Shown here piece by piece: positions 11,040 through 20,984 of a stretch of 64,000 nt of DNA. The stretch covers positions 99,872,994 to 99,936,993 of the forward strand of contig CM042138.1 of the NCBI GenBank assembly GCA_023376005.1. Reading direction: 5' to 3'. Position numbers and translations under genes: made by a program. The notes beneath the pieces are model-generated. The model saw only the letters and a program-made list of their open reading frames with translations. It ran no database searches and was not told the origin of the DNA. The DNA is from Doryteuthis pealeii (taxonomy: Eukaryota; Mollusca; Cephalopoda; Myopsida; Loliginidae). Numbering within the stretch: position 1 is the stretch's first letter; each line of letters starts with the position of its first letter.

Positions 11040-11285
11040 TTGTAGTTTAGCTCAGTCAGAAGAGCACACACAAAAAAAATCTCAAGGTTTTGGGTTCAAT
11101 ACTACTCCCTGTCAACTCACCACATCAGTAGCATAGCTCGGGCAATCTGATTTGTGCAGTAAATGGGGAGCTGATGTTCAATGTAGCACTCCACTAGCAA
11201 AAAATTTACCTGAATGTAAAGGGGATAAACTCTTTTACTGTCTGGCTGATATCGACAATAGGTCAGTCCGCCAACTTTACTTTAT
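11040..11285 (+). repeat. SINE-A copy, diverged
   Basis: tRNA-like head 'tagtttagctcagtcag' with a poly(A) insertion, B-box-like 'gggttcaatac', and body motifs 'gtagcactccact' and 'aaaggggataaactctttta'. Its 3' end runs into (CA)n/(TA)n at 11284-11364. Confidence 0.65.
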
Positions 11286-11311
11286 ACATATATACTCACA
11301 AACACACACAT

Positions 11312-11364
<53 letters not shown>
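11284..11364. repeat. (CA)n-(TA)n microsatellite at SINE tail
   Basis: Begins directly at the 3' end of the SINE-A copy. Confidence 0.9.
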
Positions 11365-11369
<5 letters not shown>

Positions 11370-11394
11370 TCATAGCAATTATTGTCATAGTTCA

Positions 11395-11845
11395 AATCAT
11401 GGACTAGGCAGTTTGCATTTCCCTTTGCACTAATGCCCTCACAGTTAAGTGTGTTAGACTGTGCTCTTGAGCCTTGGTACAGCAACCAGCCAAGGAGAAG
11501 GAAAAATCTAAATTTAAACCAGGAGTACTCAAATGAAAAATTGATTTTGTGTCACATCCTGCTCGTAGTGGAGGAGTTTGCTTGGCTGGTTGGTTGGATT
11601 TTATGGCATGTCACTCCTTGTTGGGTTATTTCATGCCAAAGACATTTTCTTTTATTCATTCTTGATGGGTATTCAAATTTTTTTTATTTAAACACAATTC
11701 TTTTTAAACACAATTTTTTTAAAACTCATTTTTTCTATTTAACCCATTTATTGGACCCTAACAGGTACTAACACTCTGGATCAGACACTGCTTAAAATTT
11801 GACCTAGTGCCACATCTTACCTGTGGTGTTGGGTAAATTTATTCA
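11395..11845 (+). repeat. SINE-B copy with nested repeat C
   Basis: SINE-B body from 11395 to about 11583, ending 'gtgtcacatcctgctcgtag'. It is followed by a repeat C segment (11585-11783, 'atggcatgtcactcc' to 'ggaccctaacaggtac'), then a second SINE-B tail ('gtgccacatcttacctgtgg', 11805-11824). The order suggests repeat C inserted into or between two SINE-B tails. Confidence 0.5.
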
Positions 11846-12026
11846 CACTCATATTTATATATATATATATGTGCACACACAAAATGTATTTACATATGTA
11901 CACATACACATAAATATACACTCATGCATACACACATGTATATATACACACACATACAAACAGAAAATATGCACTCATGCTCATACATGTACACACACAA
12001 ACACATATACATACAGCCACACACAC

Positions 12027-12059
<33 letters not shown>

Positions 12060-12075
12060 CATCTTTAGACATGTT
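11846..12075. repeat. (TA/CA)n microsatellite field
   Basis: Mixed TA, CA and ATAC repeats extending from the SINE-B tail. Confidence 0.9.
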
Positions 12076-12104
12076 ATATATGTTCAATTAAATATAAGAG
12101 AATA

Positions 12105-12197
12105 AAAAGTTATCAATTCAAACCTGTTAAAAATTGATCTTGTGTCACCTCCTGCCTGTGGTGGAGGGGTTGGGTAAATACATACATACATACATAT

Positions 12198-12229
<32 letters not shown>

Positions 12230-12410
12230 GCACTCACAAATACACATTTATATTATATAAACATACACACTTATATACATATACACATATACACTTATTC
12301 ATACACACACATATACATATGTATGCACATATACACAGACTAATATATAAGCACACATGAACATACACACACATATGTATATACACACATTCATATATAT
12401 ATATTTTTTT
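12105..12410 (+). repeat. SINE-B tail followed by microsatellite
   Basis: 'gatcttgtgtcacctcctgc' at about 12137-12156 marks a SINE-B 3' end that continues into ATAC/CA/TA repeats to about 12402. Confidence 0.7.
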
Positions 12411-12483
12411 TTAATTATTTTTTTAAAATTTTACTTTTATTTATTTATTTTTTTATTTTTTACCTGAACGCGACGTACATTAA

Positions 12484-12923
12484 TGTTACGTTGTAATACT
12501 CACGGTACTAAAACTCCGATAAAAAATCATAACCCGAGAAACATGTCGTCACAACTCCCAGCCTTTATTAACGTGCTCGTCTAGTGGCTTCTACCAGGGA
12601 GGAAGGGAGGCAGAGAGAACGAGAGAGAGATAACACTACTAGATTCCTGGGCTCTAATGAGGTCTGTCCCCTACGACGGACGCCGGCCAAAAGAGGACGA
12701 AGCCTTTCTTCCTTCCCCCACGTCACCACGTGACTTCCGGTCAACACCCGACTTCCGGTCAACACCCGACTTCCGCTTGCCCCTCAATTCTTCGTTCGGG
12801 GTCACGCTACGGTCAAAACCATCGCTCTCCTCTTTTGGGTCATCACTATTTTTTAAGCCTTTGTTATTTATATTCCTCCTCCTTCCATTAGCAGTTCTAG
12901 CTCACAAGGGTCATATTGCTACA
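12484..12923 (-). repeat. Solo LTR with 4-bp target-site duplication
   Basis: A 440-bp unit starts TGTTACG and ends TGCTACA on the plus strand, so on the minus strand it reads TGTAGCA...CGTAACA, the TG...CA ends of an LTR. Both flanks carry TTAA (12480-12483 and 12924-12927). On the minus strand an AATAAA signal (12564-12569) lies near the 3' end, giving the transcriptional direction. A tandem of 'cacccgacttccggtcaa' units (about 12737-12776) may be an enhancer-like repeat. It is richer in CpG than its surroundings. No internal retroviral-type region is attached, as expected for a solo LTR. Confidence 0.6.
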
Positions 12924-12927
12924 TTAA

Positions 12928-13194
12928 GACCTAAGCATGTTTATGTTTTGAAATATAAGTCTTACATTATAACATTCCGTTGTGTAAGCACACATCATGT
13001 TATATAAATGCTGAAGAAGCCACTATTTTAATATTTCAATATTTGACCATCTGAAGATTGCATAATATGCATGAAACTGTATTTACAGAAAATCAAAACC
13101 ATAATATTTCATCTCTGATTTTAAATATGCTCTACTATTTTAGCAGTGAGCACCTTCATATGCTAAAACTTTTCACATTCATTCTCCATTATAT
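12928..13194. other. AT-rich spacer, nothing recognised
   Basis: No frame or repeat family recognised. Confidence 0.3.
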
Positions 13195-13227
13195 TATATT
13201 ATATATTATTTATATATGTATATATGA

Positions 13228-13279
<52 letters not shown>

Positions 13280-13330
13280 CCACACAAACACACATAGATA
13301 CACAGACACAAATGCACACACACAAATATT
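13195..13330. repeat. (TA)n-(CA)n microsatellite
   Basis: (TA)n near 13234-13270, then (CA)n-rich sequence. Confidence 0.95.
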
Positions 13331-13780
13331 TCTTTTAGACATGTTCCATTAAATACGACAGACTGTGATTGTTTATTCATTTTTTTTATTAAGTTTTTAC
13401 TGCTGGCAAGTAAGAAACCACAAACGTGGATCAATTTAATGGATTTATGCATAGTAAAATGGCACCTAACATTAGATTCAATGTGTTTTGGTGGGACTTA
13501 GTAAGTGTAACATTCACAGTAAGTTTGTTAGGTCGATAGACATGTAAACATGGCAATACATAGATTCTAATATATCTATCATTTAGCCGAATTGCTTTTC
13601 ATAGTTGATGCACTTTTATTGATTTTGTTGGGGGTGGGGGGAGGAAAGAAAACAGTGATGTATTAATCAAAACTAAAATATCGAAGGTTGGTTCACAAGA
13701 TAAATCAATAGAAAAAAGAAATCCTTCATATCCCTTCACTCACATTATTGTACAGTTTCTTTCTTAAATGTCTTGCTAAA

Positions 13781-14377
13781 TATGAAGGTGAGTCAAAAAG
13801 TAATGCCATTTTCTTTATTTCATGTGAATTTTTTTTTATAAAACTGAGACCCTAATGAGTAAGACCCAGCTTGCCAATCAACAATGTCCTCCTTTTGCAT
13901 GACAATGCTCGACCATACACAAGCATCATGACAAGGGAGAAAATCATCTCATTTGGGTGGACAACTTTGAATGAGAGCATGTATCCCTGCCCCATAAAAT
14001 TCTTTTGACTGTTCTTTGAGCCAATTCTTCACTATAGATCTGCATCTTCCATACTCACTAGATTTAGCGACTTCAGACTATCACCAATTTGGCCCCATGA
14101 TAGAGGGTTTGAGTGGCAAACATTATTTCAGTGACGAGGAAATGAAATCTGTAGTGAAGAAGTGGCTCAAAGAACAGTCAACAGAATTTTATGGGGAAGG
14201 GATACATGCTCTCATTCAAAGGTGGAACATTGCTATTGAGAGAAACACTGCTATGTGGAGAAGTAGGGATGTGAGCCACAGAAGACCAGCTTAATTTTGA
14301 TATATGATACATGTTCCTGTGCTGGTAATTATACCTTTTCTAAACAAAATGGCATTACTTTTTTACTTACCCTCATA
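13781..14377 (+). mobile_element. Internally deleted mariner-family transposon
   Basis: Inverted termini share AAAAAGTAATGCCATTTT (5' end near 13794; inverted near 14343-14366) and the element is bounded by TA. The remaining transposase codes for LHDNARPYTS (second catalytic D at 13901-13903), ISFGWTTL, SLDLATSDYHQF (third catalytic D at 14076-14078) and a C-terminal KKWLKEQSTEFYG block. The N-terminal DNA-binding region and first catalytic D are gone. Between WTTL and SLDL sits an inverted copy of the element's own C-terminal segment (about 13966-14040). It is not autonomous. Confidence 0.85.
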
Positions 14378-14439
14378 TATATATATATATATAGATATAT
14401 ATATATATGTATATATCCTAATATACATATATGACACTA

Positions 14440-15215
14440 TTGTTACAATTTGCTTGGAAAGGTCACGGTAATAAAATCTACACAAGACTTCTGTCAGATT
14501 GTTAGCTACAGAGAGAGAGTCCTAACCACCTTTATATTGACAAATAACAATGGCAGAACTGGAACTTCTAGTTCCTTAAAATTCAATAATCAAATTACCT
14601 TTGTGATTTGTTACTGTGTAGTTCACATAATAGCTTTAGGTTAGTTTGTAAGTTAGTTACTTCTTTTTGGAAGTAAACCCTCGCTCAATACTCAGCCTGC
14701 ATTTTTCAACGTATTGGCCTTCCTAGGTAAATTAGTCCTAAATAGCTACAACACGCCTAGATTTGGTTAATCCACTTCCATACTAACCCACACTCTCTTC
14801 TATCCTTATAAATGGCTTCCTACACTACCCTCTAACTAAAATTCCCTCAGACAATACCTTCATTTACAAAATGTTAATTATATAAATATAACAATACAAT
14901 TCCACTTAACTGAGTCTTTGTGGTAGGTAAGTTATCGTAGTACCTACTACAGCTCGCTGAATAAAGGGAGTGCTGTATTTCTCATGCAGCTTCTGGAGAT
15001 GCTGGTGCCAAAGAGGAAGATATCTTATCTTCAATTTTGCCACTAAAGTTTGCAGGCCTGTGATTGGTTCGTTTGAATAACCAAGGGAAACAATCCACCT
15101 ACCTTAGATATATTTTTTACAATTTTGTATTTTGGCAAAAGTGTTACAATGAAAAAATATCAAGGCTGGCTTTTTAATATTTAAAAAGAAATTAGCATAT
15201 ACTTGCCTATAGGTT
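14440..15215. other. AT-rich spacer, nothing recognised
   Basis: Short open frames only. No family shared with the rest of the window was seen. Confidence 0.3.
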
Positions 15216-15219
15216 TGAG

Positions 15220-15754
15220 TGTTGCATAATCTATGTGGTAGCATAGATTATTGGCAACACCCTGTAGAATAATTCTGCGGGGACAGTTTTTTCATATTAC
15301 GGATGGAAAACTACTGGACAGTTGAAGTCTTGCACATCACGTGATTTTGATTTAGTTAAGTCAGTTGCACCCAAGATGTGACCCAGGATAGACATATCCT
15401 GTGGTGGCTGAACTCAACTCCGCACGATGGGTTAGTTAGAAAAGACAAATAAAAGCTTTGAAAAGCAATGGGTTGTTGATTAATTAAGTATGCCTTAGTT
15501 AGAAAACAAAGACACAAGAGAAGACTAAAAGCAAGAACTTAGAAGATCACAAATGGCTGGATAGAAGACTAGACAAGGTAGAATCCAACATGGTGAATAG
15601 AAAGAAAACTGGACGATCACAAATGGCTGAAGAAAGAAAGTAATAGTGAGTAAGTTATTTATCTCTCTAAATATCTCTCTGTCTACCTTCTCTCTCTTCT
15701 GACACAAAAGAACTCTTGTGTATATACCCAACGAGGGTATATGAGTATGTAACA
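15220..15754 (+). repeat. Solo LTR, TGAG target duplication
   Basis: A 535-bp unit begins TGTTGCATAAT and ends TATGTAACA, flanked by TGAG on both sides (15216-15219, 15755-15758). The first 40 bp form a small palindrome (ATAATCTATG...CATAGATTAT). AATAAA is at 15448-15453. It is related to the units at 38878-39361 and 48343-48837 by the same start, the same early palindrome, the same signal position and a late 'tatataccca' segment. No internal domain is attached. Confidence 0.65.
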
Positions 15755-15759
15755 TGAGT

Positions 15760-16010
15760 AAAAAGAGAAATAAAGAAAGAGAAAGTGAAGAAAGGACAAA
15801 GTGAAAAGAAAAAGAATGAAGTGATATAGAGAAAAGAAGATTGAAACGTAGAAAATTATAGCGAAAGAAGAAAGAGAGATATTAATGGTGTAGTCTACAT
15901 ACTTATTACCTGTGAAAGCAAAGAAAGACTTAGAAGAAAAAAGAAAAGGAAAGAAGAAGACTGAAATAGAAGAAGATTGAAATATACAAAATCATAGCAA
16001 AAAGTAAATA
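15760..16010. repeat. Purine-rich low-complexity stretch
   Basis: Dominated by GAAA/GAAG runs on the plus strand. Confidence 0.7.
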
Positions 16011-16457
16011 AAAAAGATTACTATGCTATATAAGTTGCACAGTTTTACCAAGCTCTATTCAATGATATAATGGGTTTAGACTAGCAGTAAAAACTTATTG
16101 AGTAAAACACAAAAAAAAGCCTCAATTGTGTCGCAGACTGTTAATAGTTATTTTCTTTATAGCTAATTATGATTTGCTTTTATGTCTTTGTTTTCAAATA
16201 TTGTCTTAGATTAAGAATACAAACAAAAATGACTAACTGACAATACTGGACAAAAAACAAAACGAAAAAAAAAGAAAAAAAAACAAACAAAAAAGAAACA
16301 GAAAATTCTCAGAAACACAAAAAAACGATTTTCTTTTCCTTAATTTGATATCCTAATTTGTGATTAGTCCTTTGCTAATGGCTTGGTAAGATTGTTGTGA
16401 GTAGAAACACTGAAACCACCATAGTATTATTAAGTTGCAAATTTGATGGGAAAATGC

Positions 16458-16463
16458 TTTATT
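16458..16463 (-). terminator. Polyadenylation signal AATAAA
   Basis: On the minus strand AATAAA lies about 165 nt downstream of the stop of the candidate terminal exon (16627-16804), a plausible 3' UTR length. Confidence 0.35.
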
Positions 16464-16626
16464 CTCACTATTGTGATAGTAAATATTTCACTATGATATG
16501 CCATTTTTACTGTGTTACAATAAAATGCAAAAATCATATCATAATAATATAGATGTAATTGCACTATGAGATCTTGAATATCATCAAAGAAATCAACTAA
16601 AATCTTAATAATCTGAAAGCCAACAA

Positions 16627-16804
16627 CTAGGCAATTAATGTAGACATGTAGCTTTTAGACTCTTCAAAAAATCTTTGGTCTTGGCTGAAGTTTCTTGTGG
16701 AATATGATTCATAAGCAATAAGTTTGGTAATTTCTTTACCAGCTCCTCCCATTTTTTGGATTGATAGGGTCATTGCCATAAGCAATGCAGCCAGTGGTGC
16801 AGTG
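16627..16804 (-). CDS. Candidate terminal coding exon of an unidentified gene
   Basis: On the minus strand a pyrimidine-rich acceptor (CCTTTCTTTTTTAG) ends at 16805. It is followed by one base completing a split codon and then 58 sense codons to a TAG (16627-16629). The peptide starts TAPLAALLMAMTLSIQ, continues KMGGAGKEITKLIAYE and ends SKSYMSTLIA. It has balanced, non-repetitive composition, unlike every microsatellite frame here, with a hydrophobic helix-like N-terminal part and a charged C-terminal part. AATAAA follows 165 nt later. The segment does not occur elsewhere in the window. I do not recognise the protein. Upstream exons would lie at higher coordinates and were not found. It could also be a relic of an unknown element. 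Confidence 0.45.
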
Positions 16805-16967
16805 CTAAAAAAGAAAGGTGAGTGAATATGATGAGTGAGTGGAGCAAGCCTCGACAGCAGTGCTTTGACTTATTTGATGGTTAAAAACAAACAAAATAAG
16901 AATTTTAATAGCATATAAATAGTGAAGGAATGTTGTTTGAAATTTGACTTAATTCAAATTTTGAAAC

Positions 16968-17034
16968 CCAGAAGACTCTTTTGTTACTCTCTATATATAC
17001 TATATATATTGTTACTATCTATATATACTATATA

Positions 17035-17129
<95 letters not shown>
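16968..17129. repeat. (TA)n microsatellite
   Basis: Long TA tract with 'ctata' and 'tta' interruptions. Confidence 0.95.
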
Positions 17130-17131
<2 letters not shown>

Positions 17132-17190
17132 AGAGTGGTAAAAAAGTAATGCCATTTGTTTAGGACAGGTATAAATACCAACACAGGAAA
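17130..17190. mobile_element. Mariner terminal fragment
   Basis: 'aaaaaagtaatgccattt' plus 'aggacaggtataaatacca' match the minus-orientation end of the mariner at 17284-17590 and 42401-42943. Only about 60 bp is present. Confidence 0.65.
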
Positions 17191-17254
17191 TTTGACTTAA
17201 TTCAAATTTTGAAACCCAGAAGACTTGGTCTTTTGTTACTTTTGAGACATTTGA

Positions 17255-17260
17255 TCACAC

Positions 17261-17294
<34 letters not shown>
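17255..17294. repeat. (TA)n microsatellite
   Basis: Pure TA run directly abutting the mariner end at 17295. Confidence 0.95.
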
Positions 17295-17295
<1 letters not shown>

Positions 17296-17704
17296 GAGAG
17301 TGGGTCAAAAAGTAATGCCATTTTGTTTAGAAAAGGTATAATTACCAACACAGGAACATGTATCATACATCAAAATGAAGCTGGTCCTCTGTGGATTATA
17401 TCCCAACTTCTCCACATAGTCACCATTTCTCTCAATAGCAATGTTCCACCTTGAATGAGAGCATGTATCCCTGCCCGGTAAAATTCTGCTGACTGTTCTT
17501 TGAGCCACTTCTTCACTACAGATTTCACTTGTTCATCCCTGGAATAATGTTTGCCTCTCAAACCCACTTTCATGGGGCTGAATAGAGGCAAAAATTATTC
17601 CAGTGATGATGTAGTGAAATATGTAGAGAAGAAGTCGCTCAACAAACAGTCAACAGAATTTTACAGAGCAGGTATACATGCTCTCATTTGAAGGTTGTAC
17701 ATTG
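17284..17704 (-). mobile_element. Mariner remnant with inverted C-terminal duplicate
   Basis: 17295-17590 is the minus-strand 3' end of the same mariner family as 13781-14377: terminal repeat 'tcaaaaagtaatgccatttt', then C-terminal transposase frames such as KKWLKEQSAEFYRAGIHAL. From about 17596 to 17704 the same coding segment recurs in plus orientation, ending near 'ttgtacattg'. The catalytic core is missing. The element is a defective foldback-like derivative. Confidence 0.75.
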
Positions 17705-18105
17705 TTTTGGCATTTCTGTTGTTGTTTTAATAGGGATGATGTGTGAAGGTTTCTGTTGTTTGATGTTGTGTTTATGTAGTGTAGTCCTTCAAGAGTGCAG
17801 AACTTTGCTTCAATTATTATATGGCACTGATATTAAATGAAACATATGACATGTCTGCTATTAAATCAAATTAAATAGAAAAAAAAATTCAAAACAATGG
17901 ATCTACAAAAATATATATCAGAAGAAATAGGTATGAGTATGTAAGTATAAGTATATAAAACATTGAAAAAACAACAAAGTGTTCAGATAGATAATTTTCT
18001 AATTTAGGAGCGGGTGTTATAACATTTTGTTTTGTTTATCAAGCCATTATCAGTGCATTAATCCAAGGAATATAATATAATATAATATAATATAAATTAA
18101 TACCC

Positions 18106-18152
18106 AGATGATGGGTTGTTAAACAGACTGAAACATTATGATGTCGGCCCTT
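18106..18152 (+). ncRNA. Degenerate hammerhead-like motif
   Basis: CAGATGA (core C-U replaced by C-A) is followed by a loop and GAAAC. Stem III ACAT/ATGT follows with a TATG loop and a GTC cleavage triplet. One invariant base is lost and stem II is weak, so it is a relic. Confidence 0.3.
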
Positions 18153-18194
18153 ATTTTTTTCCCATTTTGTCGACCCTTGTGGTTTTTTCAATTT

Positions 18195-18195
<1 letters not shown>

Positions 18196-18241
<46 letters not shown>
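18196..18241. repeat. (TA)n microsatellite
   Basis: Pure TA run abutting the mariner MITE. Confidence 0.95.
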
Positions 18242-18245
<4 letters not shown>

Positions 18246-18450
18246 TGGGATGATAAGTTCATAGCCAAAAATGTTTGTAGAATGACATCATAACTGCTGT
18301 TGATAATTTTCTTACCAATGGGATCTAAGCACTGCAACTCTGATGAAAAGAACTGTAGGGACTGCAAGAGGGACTATGTTGAAAAAATGAACCTCGTTTG
18401 GTCACATTCTATAAAAGTTTCTTGGTAAACCTATGAACTTTTCAGTCAAC

Positions 18451-18456
<6 letters not shown>
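18241..18456 (+). mobile_element. Short mariner-derived MITE
   Basis: About 215 bp with inverted termini ('gataagttcatagcc' near the left end, 'ggtaaacctatgaacttttc' near the right) inside (TA)n tracts. The internal sequence decodes to a decayed transposase C-terminus with DYVEK just before a stop, then the terminal repeat. A different mariner family from 13781-14377. Confidence 0.65.
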
Positions 18457-18489
<33 letters not shown>

Positions 18490-18600
18490 ATAATATAATT
18501 TACTATATTTATCAGTAAAGAATGTTCAATATCACTGATAGAGTATATATATATATATATATATAGACATATATGTATGTATGTATGTATGTAGCCAAGT
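18457..18600. repeat. (TA)n and (TATG)n microsatellites
   Basis: TA runs at 18452-18486 and 18544-18565, and (TATG)n at about 18570-18592. Confidence 0.9.
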
Positions 18601-18619
18601 GTAAGCAGGATCTCTAAAG

Positions 18620-18880
18620 TTGTGTTCCACTCACAGTGTCAACTATTTTTGTTAAGTCAATATAGTTGGTGCTCTACAGACTTTTGTTCTGTTCTTGACA
18701 GAGTTCTAAAATCCAAGTTTTTCATTCTCATCTTACTTCTCAAATATTCTACTCTCACTGAAGTGACAGGATATATCTTTTCTGTGTTTGTCTCATCAGT
18801 TATAAGCAGGATTGCACCAGAATTGCAATGGCTTCTTAGATCTTTGTCTGTGAAGCCAAAGCCAACAATATACAACTATA
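18620..18880 (-). other. Unassigned repeat-like sequence with open frames
   Basis: Two overlapping minus-strand frames are open (72 aa at 18657-18875, and one ending at 18796). It contains 'ctgatgagacaaacacag' on the minus strand, which resembles the 5' half of a hammerhead core without a good GAAA partner. This favours a degraded PLE-type sequence over a host exon. No homology is claimed. Confidence 0.25.
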
Positions 18881-18899
18881 TGTACATGTGTGTTGAGGT

Positions 18900-19151
18900 G
18901 TCCATATATATGTATATATATATAAACATATATAGACACATACATACAGTATATATATAATGTATATATATATATATGCATGTTGTATGTGCATATATAT
19001 ATGTGTGTACATGTGTTTATATATATATATGTTTAAGGTTCTGGTGCTGGGGTAATAGGATTGTGAGGGACGGCAGTGATCTGTAAAGATTATGCTATTG
19101 CTATATATATGTGTTGCTATGTGTGTATATATATATGTATATATGTGTGGG

Positions 19152-19204
<53 letters not shown>

Positions 19205-19205
19205 G
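18900..19205. repeat. Microsatellite-rich stretch
   Basis: TA, ATAC and TATG runs flanking a short unique segment (about 19030-19105). Confidence 0.85.
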
Positions 19206-19289
19206 TAACCTCAATGGTATGGCCTACTGTTGGTATCAGTTGTACAGTGAGGGATTCTATCTCCTTTTCACTAGTGCTAGACCAGAGAA

Positions 19290-19410
19290 ATTGTTTTTGC
19301 TAATGGTATTAGTCCAAAAGTTAATGCAATAGTGTGACTGGAATTTAAACTATCTTACTATGATATCATAGTCCAGCACATTGGTTAATATGCCCTGAGG
19401 ACTCCCGATA
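19290..19410 (+). repeat. Repeat D fragment
   Basis: 'taatggtattagtccaaaag' through 'catagtccagcacattggtt', as in the copy at 29225-29480. Confidence 0.55.
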
Positions 19411-19429
19411 TAGATATTTAAGAATACAT

Positions 19430-19596
19430 ATGCATATATATATATATATAAATGTATATATATACATATATATACAAATATATATTGATATATACATATA
19501 TATATTATATTCATATACATACAAATATATATTGATGAATATATTCATATACCTATATGTATATATATTCATATACATCTACATATATATATATTT
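19430..19596. repeat. (TA)n/ATAC microsatellite
   Basis: Directly abuts the coding end of the PLE fragment at 19600. Confidence 0.9.
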
Positions 19597-19599
19597 TAA

Positions 19600-19771
19600 A
19601 ATAAGTGTATTTTGGCAGCATTTTTTCTTTTATACAAGTTTCGTTGAACTGTACAGACAATTCTTGTCGGACAAGTTTTTGGTTGATCTGTTCTAATTTT
19701 CGGGCCATCTTTTTGGTGTCAGGGTGTAACTGGTATAACAGTCCACCAAAGGTTTCAAAACGAGCGCTTTC
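19600..19771 (-). pseudogene. Penelope-like ORF N-terminal fragment, left arm
   Basis: Read on the minus strand from 19771: ESARFETFGGLLYQLHPDTK, then KMARKLEQINQKLVRQE, then LSVQFNETCIKEKMLPKYT, uninterrupted to about 19600 where microsatellite begins. The K-rich, coiled-coil-like segment ending in an N-E-T-C-I-K-E-K-x-L-P-K-Y pattern resembles the N-terminal region that precedes reverse transcriptase in PLEs. The RT and GIY-YIG domains are absent. It forms the left arm of a near-perfect palindrome with 19780-19908. Confidence 0.5.
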
Positions 19772-19779
19772 ATATTGCC

Positions 19780-19908
19780 GAAAGCGCTCGTTTTGAAACC
19801 TTTGGTGGACTGTTATACCAGTTAAACCCCGACACCAAAAAGATGGCCCGAAAATTAGAACCGATCAACCAAAAACTTGTCCGACAAGAATTGTTCAACA
19901 AAACCTGT
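19780..19908 (+). pseudogene. Penelope-like ORF N-terminal fragment, right arm
   Basis: Plus-strand translation repeats the left-arm peptide (SARFETFGGLLYQLNPDTKK, MARKLEPINQKLVRQEL) but loses eight bases in the SVQFNET region and then runs into (TA)n. It differs from the left arm at only a few positions over about 125 bp. Confidence 0.5.
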
Positions 19909-20615
19909 GTATATATATATATATATATATATCTTCCATTCCAATTTATTTGGTTTTACCCAGTGCTCTTACCTCTTTTTCCATCCCAGACTCTCTTTGA
20001 TATATTATTAATAATCAAAATCCTTATTTTGTGAAAGAATTTTTACATACTTTTTAACCCCTTTTTCTTTACTGTTAAAAAAAGTTATTGATTTTAAATA
20101 ATAAATTAAATTCTTCTTGCTGGTTATAAGTTACATAAGTCTGAGTTTGAAATTATTGGTAAAAAGAAGTCATTCACTATCTTACATAAAGTAATTGTAG
20201 TTGCTGAAAGTATGTTCCGCGCTACAAGGAGAAAAGAAAAGCAACAATAAAATGAACAATTTACACATTGAATGAAAAAGATGAACATTGCTTTATTAAG
20301 TAAGTAACACAACACCAAATCTTAATCAAACTAAAATGAGGCAAACTGAAGTGGACATTCTCGACTAAAAATGTAATGGAATATTAAAAAGACTTTGTAA
20401 AGACAAAAAAATAAGCGATAAAATGTTTATAAATTGATGGAAATGAAAAAACAAAAAACAGAAAATTTATCACAAGATGACAAAATAAAAGCAGCAATTC
20501 TGAAACAAATATTTTTTATTATTTTTTCTGATTTTTTTAGATTAGGCTTGATAATTGGTATCATTTGGATTATTCAGACTATTGTCCTCATCTTTATTGT
20601 TATCTGTACAACATT
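19909..20615. other. AT-rich spacer with a short (TA)n
   Basis: (TA)n at 19911-19931. The rest has no frame or family I recognise. Confidence 0.3.
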
Positions 20616-20619
20616 CAAT

Positions 20620-20970
20620 TGGACACATAGTGTAGTGGATATAGATGTTGGGTTAATACAGTTCGAAGTGACAGTTATCTCTAGGCTTCAGGTTCAATCC
20701 TGGTCAAGGGTGACAGTAATCTAGAATAATAATTAAAACAGCTTAACACTTGTATCCAGCTATCGTTAGAGGAATGAGAACAGGATACCCCTGTGGATTG
20801 AATAAAGCGCTGGGTTCAAAGTTCCATGAAGACTCCTGATTATGACAAGAAGGTTCCCAAGTTCAAGAAGGCTCCCAAGTCCAACAAGAAATACCTGAAG
20901 AAGGCTGGAAGGCACATATATTGTACAGATAACAATAAAGATGAGGACAATAGTCTAAATAATACAAAGT
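20620..20970 (+). repeat. SINE-E copy
   Basis: tRNA-like promoter boxes: A-box-like 'tagtgtagtgg' near 20629 and B box 'ggttcaatcctgg' near 20691. Then comes a body with 'aataaagcgctgggttcaaa' and a series of 'caagaaggttcccaagttc'-type units, ending 'gtacagataacaataaagat'. The hammerhead-like segment of this family (see 38643-38674) is broken here by a deletion of the CAGCCGAA part. Confidence 0.65.
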
Positions 20971-20984
20971 ATGTTTTAATGTAT

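Noticed and set aside
12480..12927. piggyBac-type element because of TTAA flanks
   Set aside because: Termini are TGT...ACA with an internal AATAAA and no piggyBac-like CCC start or subterminal repeats, so a solo LTR fits better.
18657..18875. 72-codon minus-strand frame as a host exon
   Set aside because: Tempting composition, but it contains a hammerhead-like CTGATGAG segment, overlaps another open frame and has no clear splice sites. More likely repeat-derived.
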